From Saccharum officinarum (lineage: Eukaryota > Streptophyta > Magnoliopsida > Poales > Poaceae), in contig CM036215.1 of assembly GCA_020631735.1 (NCBI GenBank), forward strand, positions 12,984,346-13,048,345: a DNA stretch of 64,000 bases. The letters run 5' to 3'. The notes beneath the pieces are model-generated. The model did not search any database. It was not told the origin of the DNA and saw nothing but the letters and a program-made list of their open reading frames with translations. Positions within the stretch are counted from its first letter, which is position 1, and every line of letters begins with the position of its first letter. The position numbers were made by a program, and so were the translations under genes. This document shows, in pieces, positions 37,495 through 49,095 of this stretch.

Positions 37495-39681
37495 ATGGCT
37501 CAAGTTGTGTTCAACCATGTCGGGGGCAAGCCTCCATTCTTTGATGGTGTCACATCTTTTGATCATTGGAAAAGAAAGATGAAACAATATCTTGGCTCTA
37601 TTCATGAGAACGTTTGGAAGGTGACACACCATGATTATGCTATCATTGATCCCAACAACCTCACCAATAATGATTGCATCAACAACCAATGCAACACTAT
37701 GGCTCTCAATACTCTCTATAATGGGATTGATGCAAAGGTCTTTGAGCAAATCAAGGATCTTGAAATGGCAAGTGAAGTGTGGACAAGATTAGAGGAAACA
37801 CATGAGGGCACTTCAACGGTAAAGAGTGCCAAGCTCTATATGCTCAAGGATAAGTTTGCAAGCTTTAAGATGAAGGATGATGAGTCCATACTGGAGATGT
37901 TCTATAGGCTACAAGTTATTGTCAATGATCTCAAGAGCCTAGGAGAAGATGTCAAGGACAAGGACTTCTCACATAAGTTCTTGATGAACTTACCTAAGAA
38001 GTTTGGTATCTTGAGGAAGATGATCCAAAGAGAGGGTTTGGACAAGGTGACTCCAAACCAAGTGCTTAGAGATGTCATGACCGATGCTCAATATGATGAT
38101 GAAGATGAAGATGAAAAGAAGGAGATCAAGGTCAAGCAAGAGAAGACCACCGCATTCAAGGCTTCTTCTTCCAAGGGCAAGAGCAAGGTTGATGATGATG
38201 ATGATCCATTTGATGATGAGACCATGGCTCTTCTAGTGCAAAAGATGGGTCGGTTCATGAAGAAGAGAGGCTATGGTGCAAGAAAGAAAAGGGACTTCAT
38301 GAAAGCAAAGGAGATGCTTTGCTACAATTGCAATAGCCCCGATCATGTAGTGGCGAAGTGCCCCTATGAAGACAAAAGATAACATGATGGGGAGTTGAAG
38401 TTGAAGAAGAATAAGAAAGAGAAGGAGAAGAAAGCAAAGAAGAGCTTCACATTCAACAAGAAGAAGAAGGGTGGTGGTTATGTAGTCACTTGAGATAGTG
38501 ACAACTCCGATAGTGATGATGATGAAAGCTCTAGTGATGATGAGAGGACCACTCGGCGAGCCATTGCAAGCATCGCCCTCTCCAACAAGTCATCCATCTT
38601 CGACACTACATCGACATGCCTTATGGCCAAGCCTACCAAGGTAAAATGTGATGATAGTGATGATGATTTTTGTGCTAGTGATGGTTGTAGGAGTGATGAT
38701 GAGGAGGATGAGGACTACTCCAAGGATGATCTATTGGGCATAATAGATCAAATGAGCAAGGGCTACAAGAGGACAACCAAGAAATACAAAATCTTGGAAC
38801 AAGAGCTCATTGTCAAGAGCAATGAAAATGATGCCTTGATGGAGGAGATTGTTGCTCTCAAAAAGAGTAAGGAGTGCAAAGGAATTGAACAATAGCTTAA
38901 AGCTCTTAGGAAATCCTTTGATGAGCTAGAGGCTTCTCGTGAGTGTCTAAAGGAAGACCACGAGGATCTTGAAATTGCTCACACTAGGCTTAAGGAAGCC
39001 AACTCCACTCTACTTGAGCTCATCAAGGAAAAGGACCTCAAGTTGGAGAAGCTCATGAAGGAAGCTAAGGAGGAGCAAGTGATTGTCACTTGTGATATTG
39101 GACTAACATGTGATATTATTGATGATTCTTTATGTGTTGGTCCTACTAATGCTTCATGTAGCTCATCATCATCCACCACAACCAACTCTACCTCTACTAC
39201 TAGTGATTCATTACTTGTGGTTGAGAATGAGACTCTCAAGAGAGAGGTGGATGATCTCACCCGCGCATTAGGCAATGCCTATGGTGGGGATACCCGCTTG
39301 CTAAAATGCTTGGGTAGCCAAAGGTTCTCTCTTAACAAAGAGGGTTTGATCTATACTCCCAAGAAGGGCAAGGCGGCTTTTGCTACTCCAAAGCCTCGCT
39401 TTGTGAAGAGCAATGGTCGTTATTGCAATAGATGCAAGCAAGTTGGGCATCTAGAGACTAATTGCAACAAAATGAATAAGAACAAGAACAAGAAAAATAC
39501 TAATGTACCTTACATTCCTTTTGATTCTTGTTATGTGCTTACCAAGGGTGAGAAAGGTGTGTATGCTAGGTTTGTTGGTACACCAATTATAAGCCCAAAG
39601 AAGAAGGCCATTTGGGTACCAAAGAGCTTAGTGACTAACCTCTAAGGACCCAAACAAGTATGGATACCTAAAAGACATTAA
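37495..39681 (+). pseudogene. Gag of element D with four nonsense codons
   Basis: Starts MAQVVFNHVGGKPPFFDG. The frame is kept throughout to the natural TAA at 39679-39681, but in-frame stops interrupt it at 38380 (TAA), 38491 (TGA), 38893 (TAG) and 39643 (TAA). It includes a CCHC knuckle CYNCNSPDHVVAKC near 38322, an acidic/Ser-rich stretch, a coiled-coil region and a second knuckle CNRCKQVGHLETNC near 39424. The final part reads KAIWVPKSL, as in elements B and E. Confidence 0.88.
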
Positions 39682-39693
39682 ATTATTTCGTAG

Positions 39694-42600
39694 GTAAATT
39701 ACAAGGCTGGAGGAAGGCATTGGGTGCTTGATAGTGGGTGCTCTCAACATATGACCGGTGATTCAAGAATGTTCAACTCTCTCAAATCAAATAATAGTGG
39801 CATTGATAGTATCACATTTGGTGACAATAGAAAGGGTGATGTAAAAGCTCTTGGAAGGATTGCAATCTCAAATGATCATAGCATCTCCAATGTGCTACTA
39901 GTTGAAAAGCTCAATTTCAACTTGTTGTCGGTTGCTCAATTGTGTGATCTAGGTTTCAAGTGCATATTTGGTGTTGATGATGTGGAGATAGTTAGTGTTG
40001 ATGGATCTAACTTGATCTTCAAAGGCTTTAGATTTGAGAATCTATACTTGGTTGATTTCAATGCTAGTGACACTCAACTTTCAACATGCTTGCTCACCAA
40101 ATCAAGTATGGGTTGGTTATGGCATAGAAGATTTGGTCATGTTGGCATGAAGCAATTGAACAAGTTAGTGAAGCATGACTTAGTTAGAGGCTTGAAGGAT
40201 GTCACTTTCGAGAAAGATAAGCTATGTAGTGCATGTCAAGCCAGAAAGCAAGTAGGCAACACTCATCCATTGAAAAGCATCATGAGTACTTTCAAGGCAT
40301 TTGAGTTGTTGCACATGGATCTATTTGGGCCAACTACATACACAAGCATTGGTGGCAACAAGTATGGTTTTGTGATTATGGATGATTTCACTAGATACAC
40401 ATGGGTATTCTTTCTTATGGACAAGAGTGATGTATTTGACATATTCAATAAGTTCATCAAGAGAGTACAAAATGAGTTTGAGACCATAATCAAGAAAGTA
40501 AGAAGTGACAATGGAAGTGAGTTTAGAAACACAAGAGTTGATGAGCTATGTGATGAGCTTGGAATCAAACATCAATTCTCGGCCAAGTATACACCTCAAT
40601 CAAATGGCCTAGTTGAGAGGAAGAATAGAACCTTAATTGACATGGCAAGATCAATGTTGAATGAGTATAATGTGAGTCATTCATTTTGGGCCGAAGCAAT
40701 CAACACGGCTTGCTTCTATAGCAACCGCCTCTATTGCCACAAGTTCCTAGAGAAGACACCGTATGAGATCTTAAATGGAAGAAAGCCCAACATTGCATAC
40801 TTTCGGGTATTTAGTTGCAAATGCTACATCTTAAAGAAAGGCACTAGATTGAGCAAGTTTGAGAAGAAATGTGACGAAGGCTTCCTACTTGGGTACTCCA
40901 CTACTAGCAAAGCTTATAGAGTTTGGAATTTGGCTAGTGGTTTACTTGAAGAAGTACATGATGTTGAGTTTGATGAAACAAATGGCTCTCAAGATGAAGA
41001 AGAAAACTTAGATGATGTGAGAGGAACTCAATTAAGTAATGCTATGAAAGAGATGGACATTGGTGACATTAGACCAAAGCAAGTGATTGATGTGGATAAA
41101 GATCAAGTGCTCTAAAGTCCAATCACACAAGCTAGTGGTTCTCAAATGCAAAATTAAGCTAGTACATCATCTCAAGCGCAACAAGATCAACAAGTGGCTA
41201 GTTCATCATCTCCAACTCATGATCAACATCAACATTCAAGTAATCAAGTCCAAGTGCTTCAACCAACTAACATTGCAAGAGACCATCCATTGGATTCCAT
41301 CATTGGTGACATACAAAGAGGAGTTCAAACTAGATCAAGATTGGCATCATTTTGTGATCAGTCTTCTTTTGTGTCAATGGAAGAACCCAAGGACATTGAT
41401 AAAGCATTGAGAGATCCGGATTGGGTAAATGCAATGCATGAAGAGCTCAACAATTTCAAGAGAAATGAAGTATGGGAACTAGTTGAAAGGTCTAAGGATC
41501 ACAATGTCATTGGAACAAGATGGGTCTTTCGCAACAAGCAAGATCAAGATGGGATAGTAGTAAGGAACAAAGCAAGACTAGTGGCTCAAGGTTACACACA
41601 AATAGAGGGTCTTGACTTTGGTGAAACATATGCCCCGGTTGCAAGATTAGAAACAATTAGGATCTCACTTGCCTATGCTTGTGCTCATAATATCAAGCTA
41701 TATCAAATGGATGTGAAGAGTGCATTTCTCAATGGGTACATTCAAGAGGAGGTGTATGTGGAGCAACCTCCCGGTTTTGAAGATGACAAGAAACCCAATC
41801 ATGTATACAAGTTAAGGAAGGCTTTGTATGGATTGAAGCAAGCACCTAGAGCATGGTATGAAAGATTGAGGGACTTCTTGGTATCTAAAGGATTTGTCAT
41901 GGGCAAAGTTGATACAACACTATTCACCAAGAAGATTAGAAAAGACTTGTTTGTGTTGCAAATATATGTTGATGATATCATATTCGGTTCAACCAATCAA
42001 GATTATTGTGATGAGTTTGGAAAAATGATGGCAAAGGAATTTGAAATGTCAATGATTGGTGAACTTAGTTTCTTTCTTGGACTTCAAATTAAACAAATAA
42101 AGGAAGGAACATTTGTAAGCCAAACCAAATACATAAAGGATATGCTAAAGAAGTTTGGTATGGAAGATGCAAAAGGAATCACTACTCCAATGAGCACTAG
42201 TGGAAGCTTGGATAGTGACAAGAATGGCAACATGGTGGATAAAAAGCTATATAGATCAATGATTGGTAGCCTACTCTATGTGACGGCATCAAGGCCCGAT
42301 GTGATGTTTAGTGTATGCATGTGTGCAAGATTTCAAGCCTCACCAAGAGAAAGTCATTTGAAGGCAACAAAGAGAATATTGAGGTACTTAAAGCATACAC
42401 AAGATATTGGATTGTGGTATCCCAAAGGTGCAAGCTTTGAGCTAGTTGGATATTTAGATTCTGACTATGCCGGTGACAAAGTGGAGAGAAAGAGCACTTC
42501 CGGGACTTGTCAATTGTTGGAAAGATCACTTGTCTCATGGTCATCCAAGAAGCAAAATAGTATTGCACTATCTACCGCTGAAGCCGAATACATCGCCGCA

Positions 42601-42918
42601 GGTAGTTGTTGTGCACAAATCTTGTGGATGAAGGCAACATTGAAGGATTTTGGAATCAATTTCAAGAATGTGCCATTGCTATGTGACAATGAAAGTGCCG
42701 TGAAGCTAACCAACAATCCGGTTCAACATCAAAGAACAAAGCATATTGATGTTTGCCATCACTTTATTAGAGATCATCAACAAAAGGGTGACATTGCTAT
42801 TGAGAGTGTGGGCACCGAAGATCATTTAGCCGATATATTCACCAAGCCACTTGATGAGAAAAGATTTCACAAGCTAAAGAATGAGTTGAACATACTTGAC
42901 TTCTCCAACATGAGTTGA
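39694..42918 (+). pseudogene. Pol of element D (PR-IN-RT-RH), two stops
   Basis: Opens right after the TAG at 39691-39693, in the same frame as gag. Protease LDSGCSQHMTGD, integrase HRRFGHVGMKQ with CSACQ and the DDE pieces LHMDLFGP, SDNGSEF and PQSNGLVERK, reverse transcriptase [11 protein letters not shown] and YVDDIIFGS, and RNase H with DSDYAGD and [10 protein letters not shown] are all present. Two TAA codons at 41113 and 41155 lie in the variable linker between integrase and RT. Otherwise the frame is open to TGA 42916-42918. Confidence 0.92.
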
Positions 42919-44079
42919 TGCACCCCATATATGACATGCCTCTCCTTCGAGCCCCAAGGTACAATTGGTTGACATGTCATACATTCTATGCTAAGGACTT
43001 GTTTAGTGCATCTAGTCATAATTTTCATGTTCTAGGCTCATTCATGAAAATCAAATGAATTTGAAGTTTATATGGTGCCACTATTGTTTCCATGACTTGT
43101 ATGATCTAGTGGTAGCATATAACTTGTTTAAGTAGCTTGTGATCCTAAGTGTTTAATCTAGATCACTTGTCTAAATATTTGCTTCAACATGGTGCATGAT
43201 AACCCTTCTAGTGAGGTGTGAAGAAGCTTGCCCTTGGATCAAACCGAAGCATTTTATTTATGCAAGCAATCTAGGTTGAATCACAAACTTGATCCTCACC
43301 CATAATTCAACATGATAATCTATCTAAAATTGGTCCCTTGTGGTCATTGGTGCCAAAGGGGAGAAAATGTTGTTCACAAAGATAGAACTCAAAGGGGGAG
43401 AAGCACAAAGGGGGAGAAAAATATTGTTCAAGGGTGAGAAAACCTAAAGGGGAGAATTGATAAAAGAAGGGGATCAACTAAAATTTTGAGCACACAAGTA
43501 GGGGAGCAAGCTCTTAAACATGAATGTTGCATTTCCATGTGCACTTCATATGTATGATGCATAGTTATGCATTTCTTTTCTCCGATACATTGCTTGTGAG
43601 GTGACTTACTAGTATAATTTGAATGATGCATTGAGATACTAGCATGAATAGGAAGTAGTTAGATTTTTCTTGCTTCATGTTTTTCAAAGTGGTACTAGAA
43701 CCTTGCTTATAATGTTGATCTCACGAGGTTTCTAGTTATGTTTGTGCTTTTCCAAGTGGAATCTAACTACACAAGGTGCTAAGATGGTGTTTATCGCTAC
43801 TCCGATGGTATCACGCTTCAAAGGTCTATAATCTTAAACACTTAGCACCTATTGGTAGTCAATGCTCCTAATCTTTCCTATCTAACATGTATGCTTCCAA
43901 AATCCAAACATATAGCATACATGTATGGGGAGCCATTGCTATCAATTTGAATTCATGATCACATGTCCATAATTCTTACACATGGTAATATACTTGGACA
44001 ATGTGACATGGGTTCAATCAAAATTTTATCATAATATCTTTGTGAAAGGTTTGTCACCAATTACCAACAAGGGGGAGAT
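42919..44079 (+). other. 3' non-coding region of element D
   Basis: Holds repeated AAAGGGGGAGAA tracts at about 43380-43455 and the LTR-adjacent polypurine tract AAGGGGGAGA ending at 44079. No further gene (for example an envelope-like frame) was seen. Confidence 0.7.
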
Positions 44080-45973
44080 TGAAAGTCCTATGTTTGGTGT
44101 TGGTAATTAGTGACAATGCCTAAGTACTAATCCTATGCCTAAGTTGTATGTAGCATATGAGGATTAGTACATTCCAAGGTTGGTGGCAAGATGGACATGG
44201 TGATCATGATGGCCACACTTGGATTTGGACGCAACCCTACGTGATCAAGGCAAAGGTATATGCTTAAGGGTTGTGTTTTAGTAACCAAGACACCTAGTGG
44301 GTGTGGTTATATTATAGGATAGATAGTCATACTATAAAGAGGGGGAATGACGCGGCTATTGAACTCCTAAGTGCCTCTAGATGTGCATTTTATAATCATA
44401 TGCATTTAGATAGAACTAATATCGCCTCAAAAAATGATTGTGAAAATGCTAACACACTCACACTTAACGAGATTACTTGGTGGTGTTAGCACATTTGCAA
44501 AGGCGTTGGAATTTGAGCGGTAGAGAGGGTTTGGGGTCCTCTCTCCCTCCCGCCGAGCTCGCAAGGCGGGATTCAGGCGTTTTCGAGGAGTTGAAACGAT
44601 TATTTTCCACTACGCCGGAAGTCGGAAAAGAAACGGAGGCGAACGAAGGTCACAGAGGTGACCGGACGCGGTCTCTATTTGACCGGACGTGTCTGGTCAG
44701 TGTTCAGCGTCTGCGCGTGTTTCTATTTTTTTGATCGGACACGGTGGCGTGTCCTGTCACTGTCGATCGGACGTGTCCGGTTGTTCAGGGAGCTTACTGG
44801 ACTCCAACCGGACGCAGGCACTGTGGCGTCCGGTCAGTTCTACAACACGTCCGGTCACTGTTTCGTTGTGCGCTACTCAGGCTTGACCAGCGCGTCCGGT
44901 CAGTTACGGGACCAGCGCGTCCGGTCTGCACGACGATCGCGTCCGGTCGGTGCTTCGCGATTTAGCCGTTGTGCGACCGGCGCGTCCGGTCAGTTGGACC
45001 AGCGCGTCCGGTCAGCGCGATTTCGGCTGTTTCAAGTTTCTAACGGCTATATTCGAAGGGGTACGTCTATAAATACTCGTTGGCCGGCTCAAGGCTCCCT
45101 CTCTTGAACATTTGACATACTTGTGAGCAGTTTGAGCTAAGCAACTCCCCTCCCACTCATCTCTCTTGCTTCTTTGCATATTCGAAGTGAGATTGAGTGG
45201 TCCAAGTGCATTTGCATTATGAGATTGCATCTAGTTGGCACTTGGTGGTTGATTTGCTGCGGGATTCTTGTTTCTCTTGGTGGTTGCCGCCACCTAGACG
45301 GCTTGGAGCAGCTTGGAGGCATTGGCAAGAGTTGGTGATTGTTCTTGGCCACCTCCGGTGTTTGTGAGGGGTTTGTGCCTACTTCGGCTAAGCGTCAAAG
45401 GCAACGTTAGTGAATTGCTCATGTCATTGCAACATTTTGCCATTTGGTAGGTTCTTGTGGCGCCTTTTGAGAGGCTCGATGTGAGACCGATTAGCCACCG
45501 AACCACGTGGTGAAGAGGGACACAACGGAGACTAGCGTGCCGGCAAGCACGTGAACCTCGGGATAAATCTTCGTGTCATCACTTTCATATTATGATTGAT
45601 TGATCCCGGTGTTCGGTTATCTTGGTATTCATTGTTGATCATATTGGTTGGCTCAATACTTCGCCCCTCGGTGAAACTCTCCTAACTTAACTTCGTATTA
45701 CCTTCTTAGTTATCTTTGCTAGCTAGTTAGCTTTGCTAGAGTAGCTCTTTTGTGTAGCTTGCTAGTTGTAGTTGTAGTTACCTTCTCGGTTTGACTTGTG
45801 CGGTTGAGTGCAAATATATTAGAATTGTGTTTTGGATAGGTGGCTTGCAAACACCCCGTAGGCTAAGCAAAACTCTCATCTCGCTATTTGTTATATTGAT
45901 AAACTTGTTTAGCGTGTCTTTGTAGAAAATTTTAAAAGACTATTCATCCCCCTCTAGCCATCAAGACCTTTCA
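44080..45973 (+). repeat. 3' LTR of element D
   Basis: 1894 bp from TGAAAGTCCT to CCTTTCA, the more complete of D's two LTRs, with a TATA box at 45068-45075. Confidence 0.9.
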
Positions 45974-46362
45974 GTAGGGTTGGGGTGGCACCAATTGAGG
46001 AGAAATTGATTCAACATCGGTTGAGATGGTTTGGACATGTCCAACGGAGGCCTCCTGAGGCGCCGGTGCGTAGTGAAGTTCTAAAGCGGGCCGATAATGT
46101 AAAGAGCGGTAGAGGTCGACCTAAACTAACTTGGGACGAGTCCGTTAAGAGAGATCTTAAGGAGTGGAATATCTCCAAGGATTTAGCTATGGACAGGAGC
46201 GTTTGGAGATTGGCAATCAACGTGCCTGAACCGTGACCTCTTTTTGTCTTGTGCCCTTTATGTCCCTTTATGTGTCTCCCTGTTTCTCGTCTCTTTTGGG
46301 TTTTATCTCTAGCCTACCCCAGTTTGCTTGGGACAAAAGGCTATGTTGTTGTTGTGTTTCAT
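45974..46362 (+). mobile_element. RTE-type LINE 3' end, 5' truncated
   Basis: Encodes the reverse-transcriptase C-terminal tail, recognisable by LRWFGHVQRRPPEAPVRSE and GRGRPKLTWDESVKRDL. A short 3' region with GTCTTGTGCCC and TTTGCTTGGGACAAAAGG follows, ending in a TTG repeat typical of RTE elements. It begins abruptly at the end of element D's LTR. Confidence 0.82.
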
Positions 46363-46689
46363 CGATGGGGAACAACACATTAAAAAAAATGTATTTCAAC
46401 CTCTACCGCTCCGCATCTTCAATTGTCTCAAACAACTGCATATCGGTACTACGATTGCACAAGGTCAAAACCATGGCTCACGAATACTTAGAAATTCAAA
46501 CTGATGCACAAGATATATAATACATTATTAGCATCCAATGCTGTAACAGTGACTTACAAGGAAGACTGAAATGCGAAGAACATTATGATGCTCATAGCAT
46601 GCATTCCAATTGGAAGGGAATGGATTCTACATTATTATGATGCTAGGTGCACAAAATTGATACTAAATTCAAGCTCCAGATATTACTAA
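46363..46689. other. Spacer between two LINE ends
   Basis: No gene or repeat was recognised here. Confidence 0.4.
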
Positions 46690-46838
46690 AACAACAACAA
46701 CATAGTCTTTTGTCCCAAGCAAGTTGGGTAGGCTAGAGATGAAACCCAAAAGAGACGAGAAACAGGGAGACACATAAAGGGATATAAATGGCACAAGACA
46801 AAAAGATGTCACGGTTCAGGCACGTTGATTACCAATCT
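46690..46838 (-). mobile_element. RTE-type LINE 3' end, opposite orientation
   Basis: About 150 bp closely matching, in inverse orientation, the last 150 bp of the LINE end at 46207-46356, from the CAACAACAAC tail to the ATTGG..TCAACGTG stretch. It lies 85 bp downstream of the CHLI stop codon. Confidence 0.82.
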
Positions 46839-46923
46839 AAAACAGCAGAACATTATGAGAACAGCCGATCAAGAGGGTTCCCACCAAAATTAGTGACTAA
46901 GGAACATTTACCTCAAGAACAAT

Positions 46924-48387
46924 CTAGCTAAAGACTTCATAAAACTTCTCAATGACGAGCAAACCTGAGTCAATGGATTCGAGCGGATCCTTCCGGAGCC
47001 GATGCCTCAAGCAGTTTGGAATGACAGTAGCAATATCTTCCACCGTGACGCTGTCCCTCCCTTTCAGCGCAGCCAGCGCCTTGGCAGCCCTGTTAGTCAC
47101 AATGTCACCTCTGAGTCCATCAACATTCAATTCAGAGCACACCTTGGATATCTTGACGCGGAGGTCATGGTCAATCTGCACAGCACCAAGGTTACTCCGT
47201 GCAGACGATATCTGCTGCTGAAGCTTCTCCTGCTCCTCATTGTACGACTCACGGAACGTCTTTGGATCCCTGTCGAAACGAGCCCTCTCCTCCACGATCT
47301 TCACCCTGAGCTCGGCGTCCCTGACGGTACCGACCTGTGCGTGCATCCCGAACCGGTCCAGTAGCTGTGGCCTGAGTTCCCCTTCCTCCGGGTTACCAGA
47401 GCCGATGAGGATGAAGCGAGCAGGGTGGGATATGGAGATACCCTCCCTCTCCACCGTGTTCCACCCCGACGCAGCGGAATCCAGCAGCACATCGACGAGA
47501 TGGTCGTCCAGCAGGTTGACCTCGTCGACGTACAGTATCCCCCTGTTGGCCTTGGCGAGCAGGCCGGGCTCGAACGCCTTGACGCCCTCGGTGAGCGCCT
47601 TCTCGATGTCGATGGTGCCGCAGACGCGGTCCTCGGTGGCGCCGAGGGGCAGGTCGACCATGGTGATCTTGGCGGTGGTGACGGGGAGGCTGGTGTCCCC
47701 CCGCAGGACCCGCTCGCGGACCTCGGGGCCCATCACCTCGGGGTCGTCCGGGTCGGAGTTGAAGGGGTCGCCGACGACGACGCGGATGTCCGGGAGCAGG
47801 TCGACGAGGGAGCGCACGGTGGTGGACTTGCCCGTACCCCTGTCGCCCATGATCATCACGCCGCCGATCTTGGGGTCGATGACGTTGAGCAGCAGGCAGA
47901 GCTTCATCTCGTCCTGCCCCACGATGGCCGCGAACGGGTACACGGGGCGCTGGCTCTCCTTCGCGGCCGCCGACGCCGTCGCCTCCTGCGCGCAAGCAGA
48001 AGCAGGCATCAAATGCAGGGTCGCGGAGGGAGGAAGGAAGGAAGGATTACGGGTCCAGCCGGCCGGCGGGGATTGGAGAACGTGGGCGTACCTGCTCGAC
48101 GGCGGTGGGGGCGGCGACATTGCAGACGGTGAATCGGCCGCGGCGGAAATCCAGCCCCTTCCTGGATGGTTGAATGCGCCCTGCGAGTAGACCGGGGTGG
48201 AGAGGTGAGGGGGGTGTTGGATTCGGCGCTCGCTGATGAGCGAGCTGGGAAACAGAGTGGGGAGGGGAGGGAAATGTAAGATGACATTACCTGAGGAAGC
48301 TGCAGCGGCGGCAAGGAAGAGTGGGCGGGAGGTGGAGCCCGGGAGGGGGGCCCTCGCGGCAGAAGTGGGGGAGAAGGTGGAAGCCAT
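46924..48387 (-). CDS. CHLI: Magnesium chelatase subunit I, chloroplastic
   Basis: Three exons: 48387-48291, 48180-48092 and 47985-46924. Splicing gives 415 codons, the usual family length. CHLI is the AAA+ ATPase subunit of the complex that puts Mg2+ into protoporphyrin IX in the chloroplast, the committed step to chlorophyll. The N-terminus ([13 protein letters not shown]...) is a Ser/Ala-rich transit peptide. The core carries Walker [10 protein letters not shown], Walker [11 protein letters not shown], the [16 protein letters not shown] segment, sensor-type [19 protein letters not shown], and the C-terminal [18 protein letters not shown]. Cys residues at the LCLLLN, RVCGT, KVCSEL and NCLRH positions fit those described for thioredoxin control of the plant subunit. 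The second ATG (48385-48387) is preferred because the protein then begins like other grass CHLI proteins. All splice ends are GT/AG, and no lesion was seen. Confidence 0.95.
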   Translation of the reverse strand: MASTFSPTSAARAPLPGSTSRPLFLAAAAASSGNVILHFPPLPTLFPSSLISERRIQHPPHLSTPVYSQGAFNHPGRGWISAAADSPSAMSPPPPPSSRYAHVLQSPPAGWTRNPSFLPPSATLHLMPASACAQEATASAAAKESQRPVYPFAAIVGQDEMKLCLLLNVIDPKIGGVMIMGDRGTGKSTTVRSLVDLLPDIRVVVGDPFNSDPDDPEVMGPEVRERVLRGDTSLPVTTAKITMVDLPLGATEDRVCGTIDIEKALTEGVKAFEPGLLAKANRGILYVDEVNLLDDHLVDVLLDSAASGWNTVEREGISISHPARFILIGSGNPEEGELRPQLLDRFGMHAQVGTVRDAELRVKIVEERARFDRDPKTFRESYNEEQEKLQQQISSARSNLGAVQIDHDLRVKISKVCSELNVDGLRGDIVTNRAAKALAALKGRDSVTVEDIATVIPNCLRHRLRKDPLESIDSGLLVIEKFYEVFS

Positions 48388-49095
48388 GGCGGGGAGGAGA
48401 GGAGGAAGGGGCATGGGGCGGTGATGGTGTGGGTTTGTGTGGAAGGAGCGGGGGAGGAGGGGGATAGGGAGGGGATAAGCCGGGGGACGGGAAGCGATCG
48501 CGGAGGGATGCTGCGATTGGAGGCTGCAACCTTCTGGATCACTGGGTGGATGGTGGCCGCTTGGCAGTCGGCACCAAGCAATCTATGTTGATGGTGATGG
48601 CTTGATGCTATGGCACTATTGCAACTGGTTTTAGACCGGCCACAACGTATGCTTTTTGCGATGCCGAAAACATGACAGAGAAGATTGGAGCATCATGCAT
48701 ACACTGCGGGTAGCGATGTCTGAAGAAAATTTATTGGCATCATGAAATGTTGCTGCCTCGGTGCGGAGTATGACAACACGCATGTACACGAGAGAGGAAA
48801 AGCTGCACAAGAGAGAGAAAAGCTGCCTACAGTTGTTGCTTTTTACTGTTTAATGGGTCCTACACGATGCCTGCCCATTGCAGCTTGTCTCCACCGATGC
48901 TGAGTTTCTGCTGTTGGTTTTGGGCATCGATGAACACACAGTGGCAGGTCTTAGGGTACACGCAACGGCTCAAAATGATGGTTTGATGCTACTACAGTAC
49001 TTTGATTTTAGGGAAACGTAATGGTTTAAAAATAGTATTAAGCAATAAATGTTACTATAGTGCTACAATAAAACATTCATAGAAAGGAACCTATG
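48388..49095. other. CHLI upstream region
   Basis: Contains the CHLI 5' leader and promoter on the minus strand, pyrimidine-rich just upstream of the start. I saw no clear TATA box or known motif and no gene up to the insertion of element E. Confidence 0.4.

Larger units (their letters stand above)
35806..45973 (+). mobile_element. Copia element D (family 3), full length
   Basis: 10.2 kb with both LTRs, primer site, gag, pol and polypurine tract. Coding lesions are limited to in-frame stops. The 5-bp flanks differ: CACTC at 35801-35805 but GTAGG at 45974-45978, so no target duplication is present. Left neighbour is element C, right neighbour a truncated LINE. Confidence 0.88.

Noticed and set aside
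43370..44079. Possible envelope-like gene after pol, as in some Sireviruses
   Set aside because: No long open frame, signal peptide or membrane segment was found between pol and the 3' LTR in B, D or E.
47240..48190. Long plus-strand open frames over CHLI
   Set aside because: They are antisense shadows of the conserved CHLI exon and have no recognisable protein.
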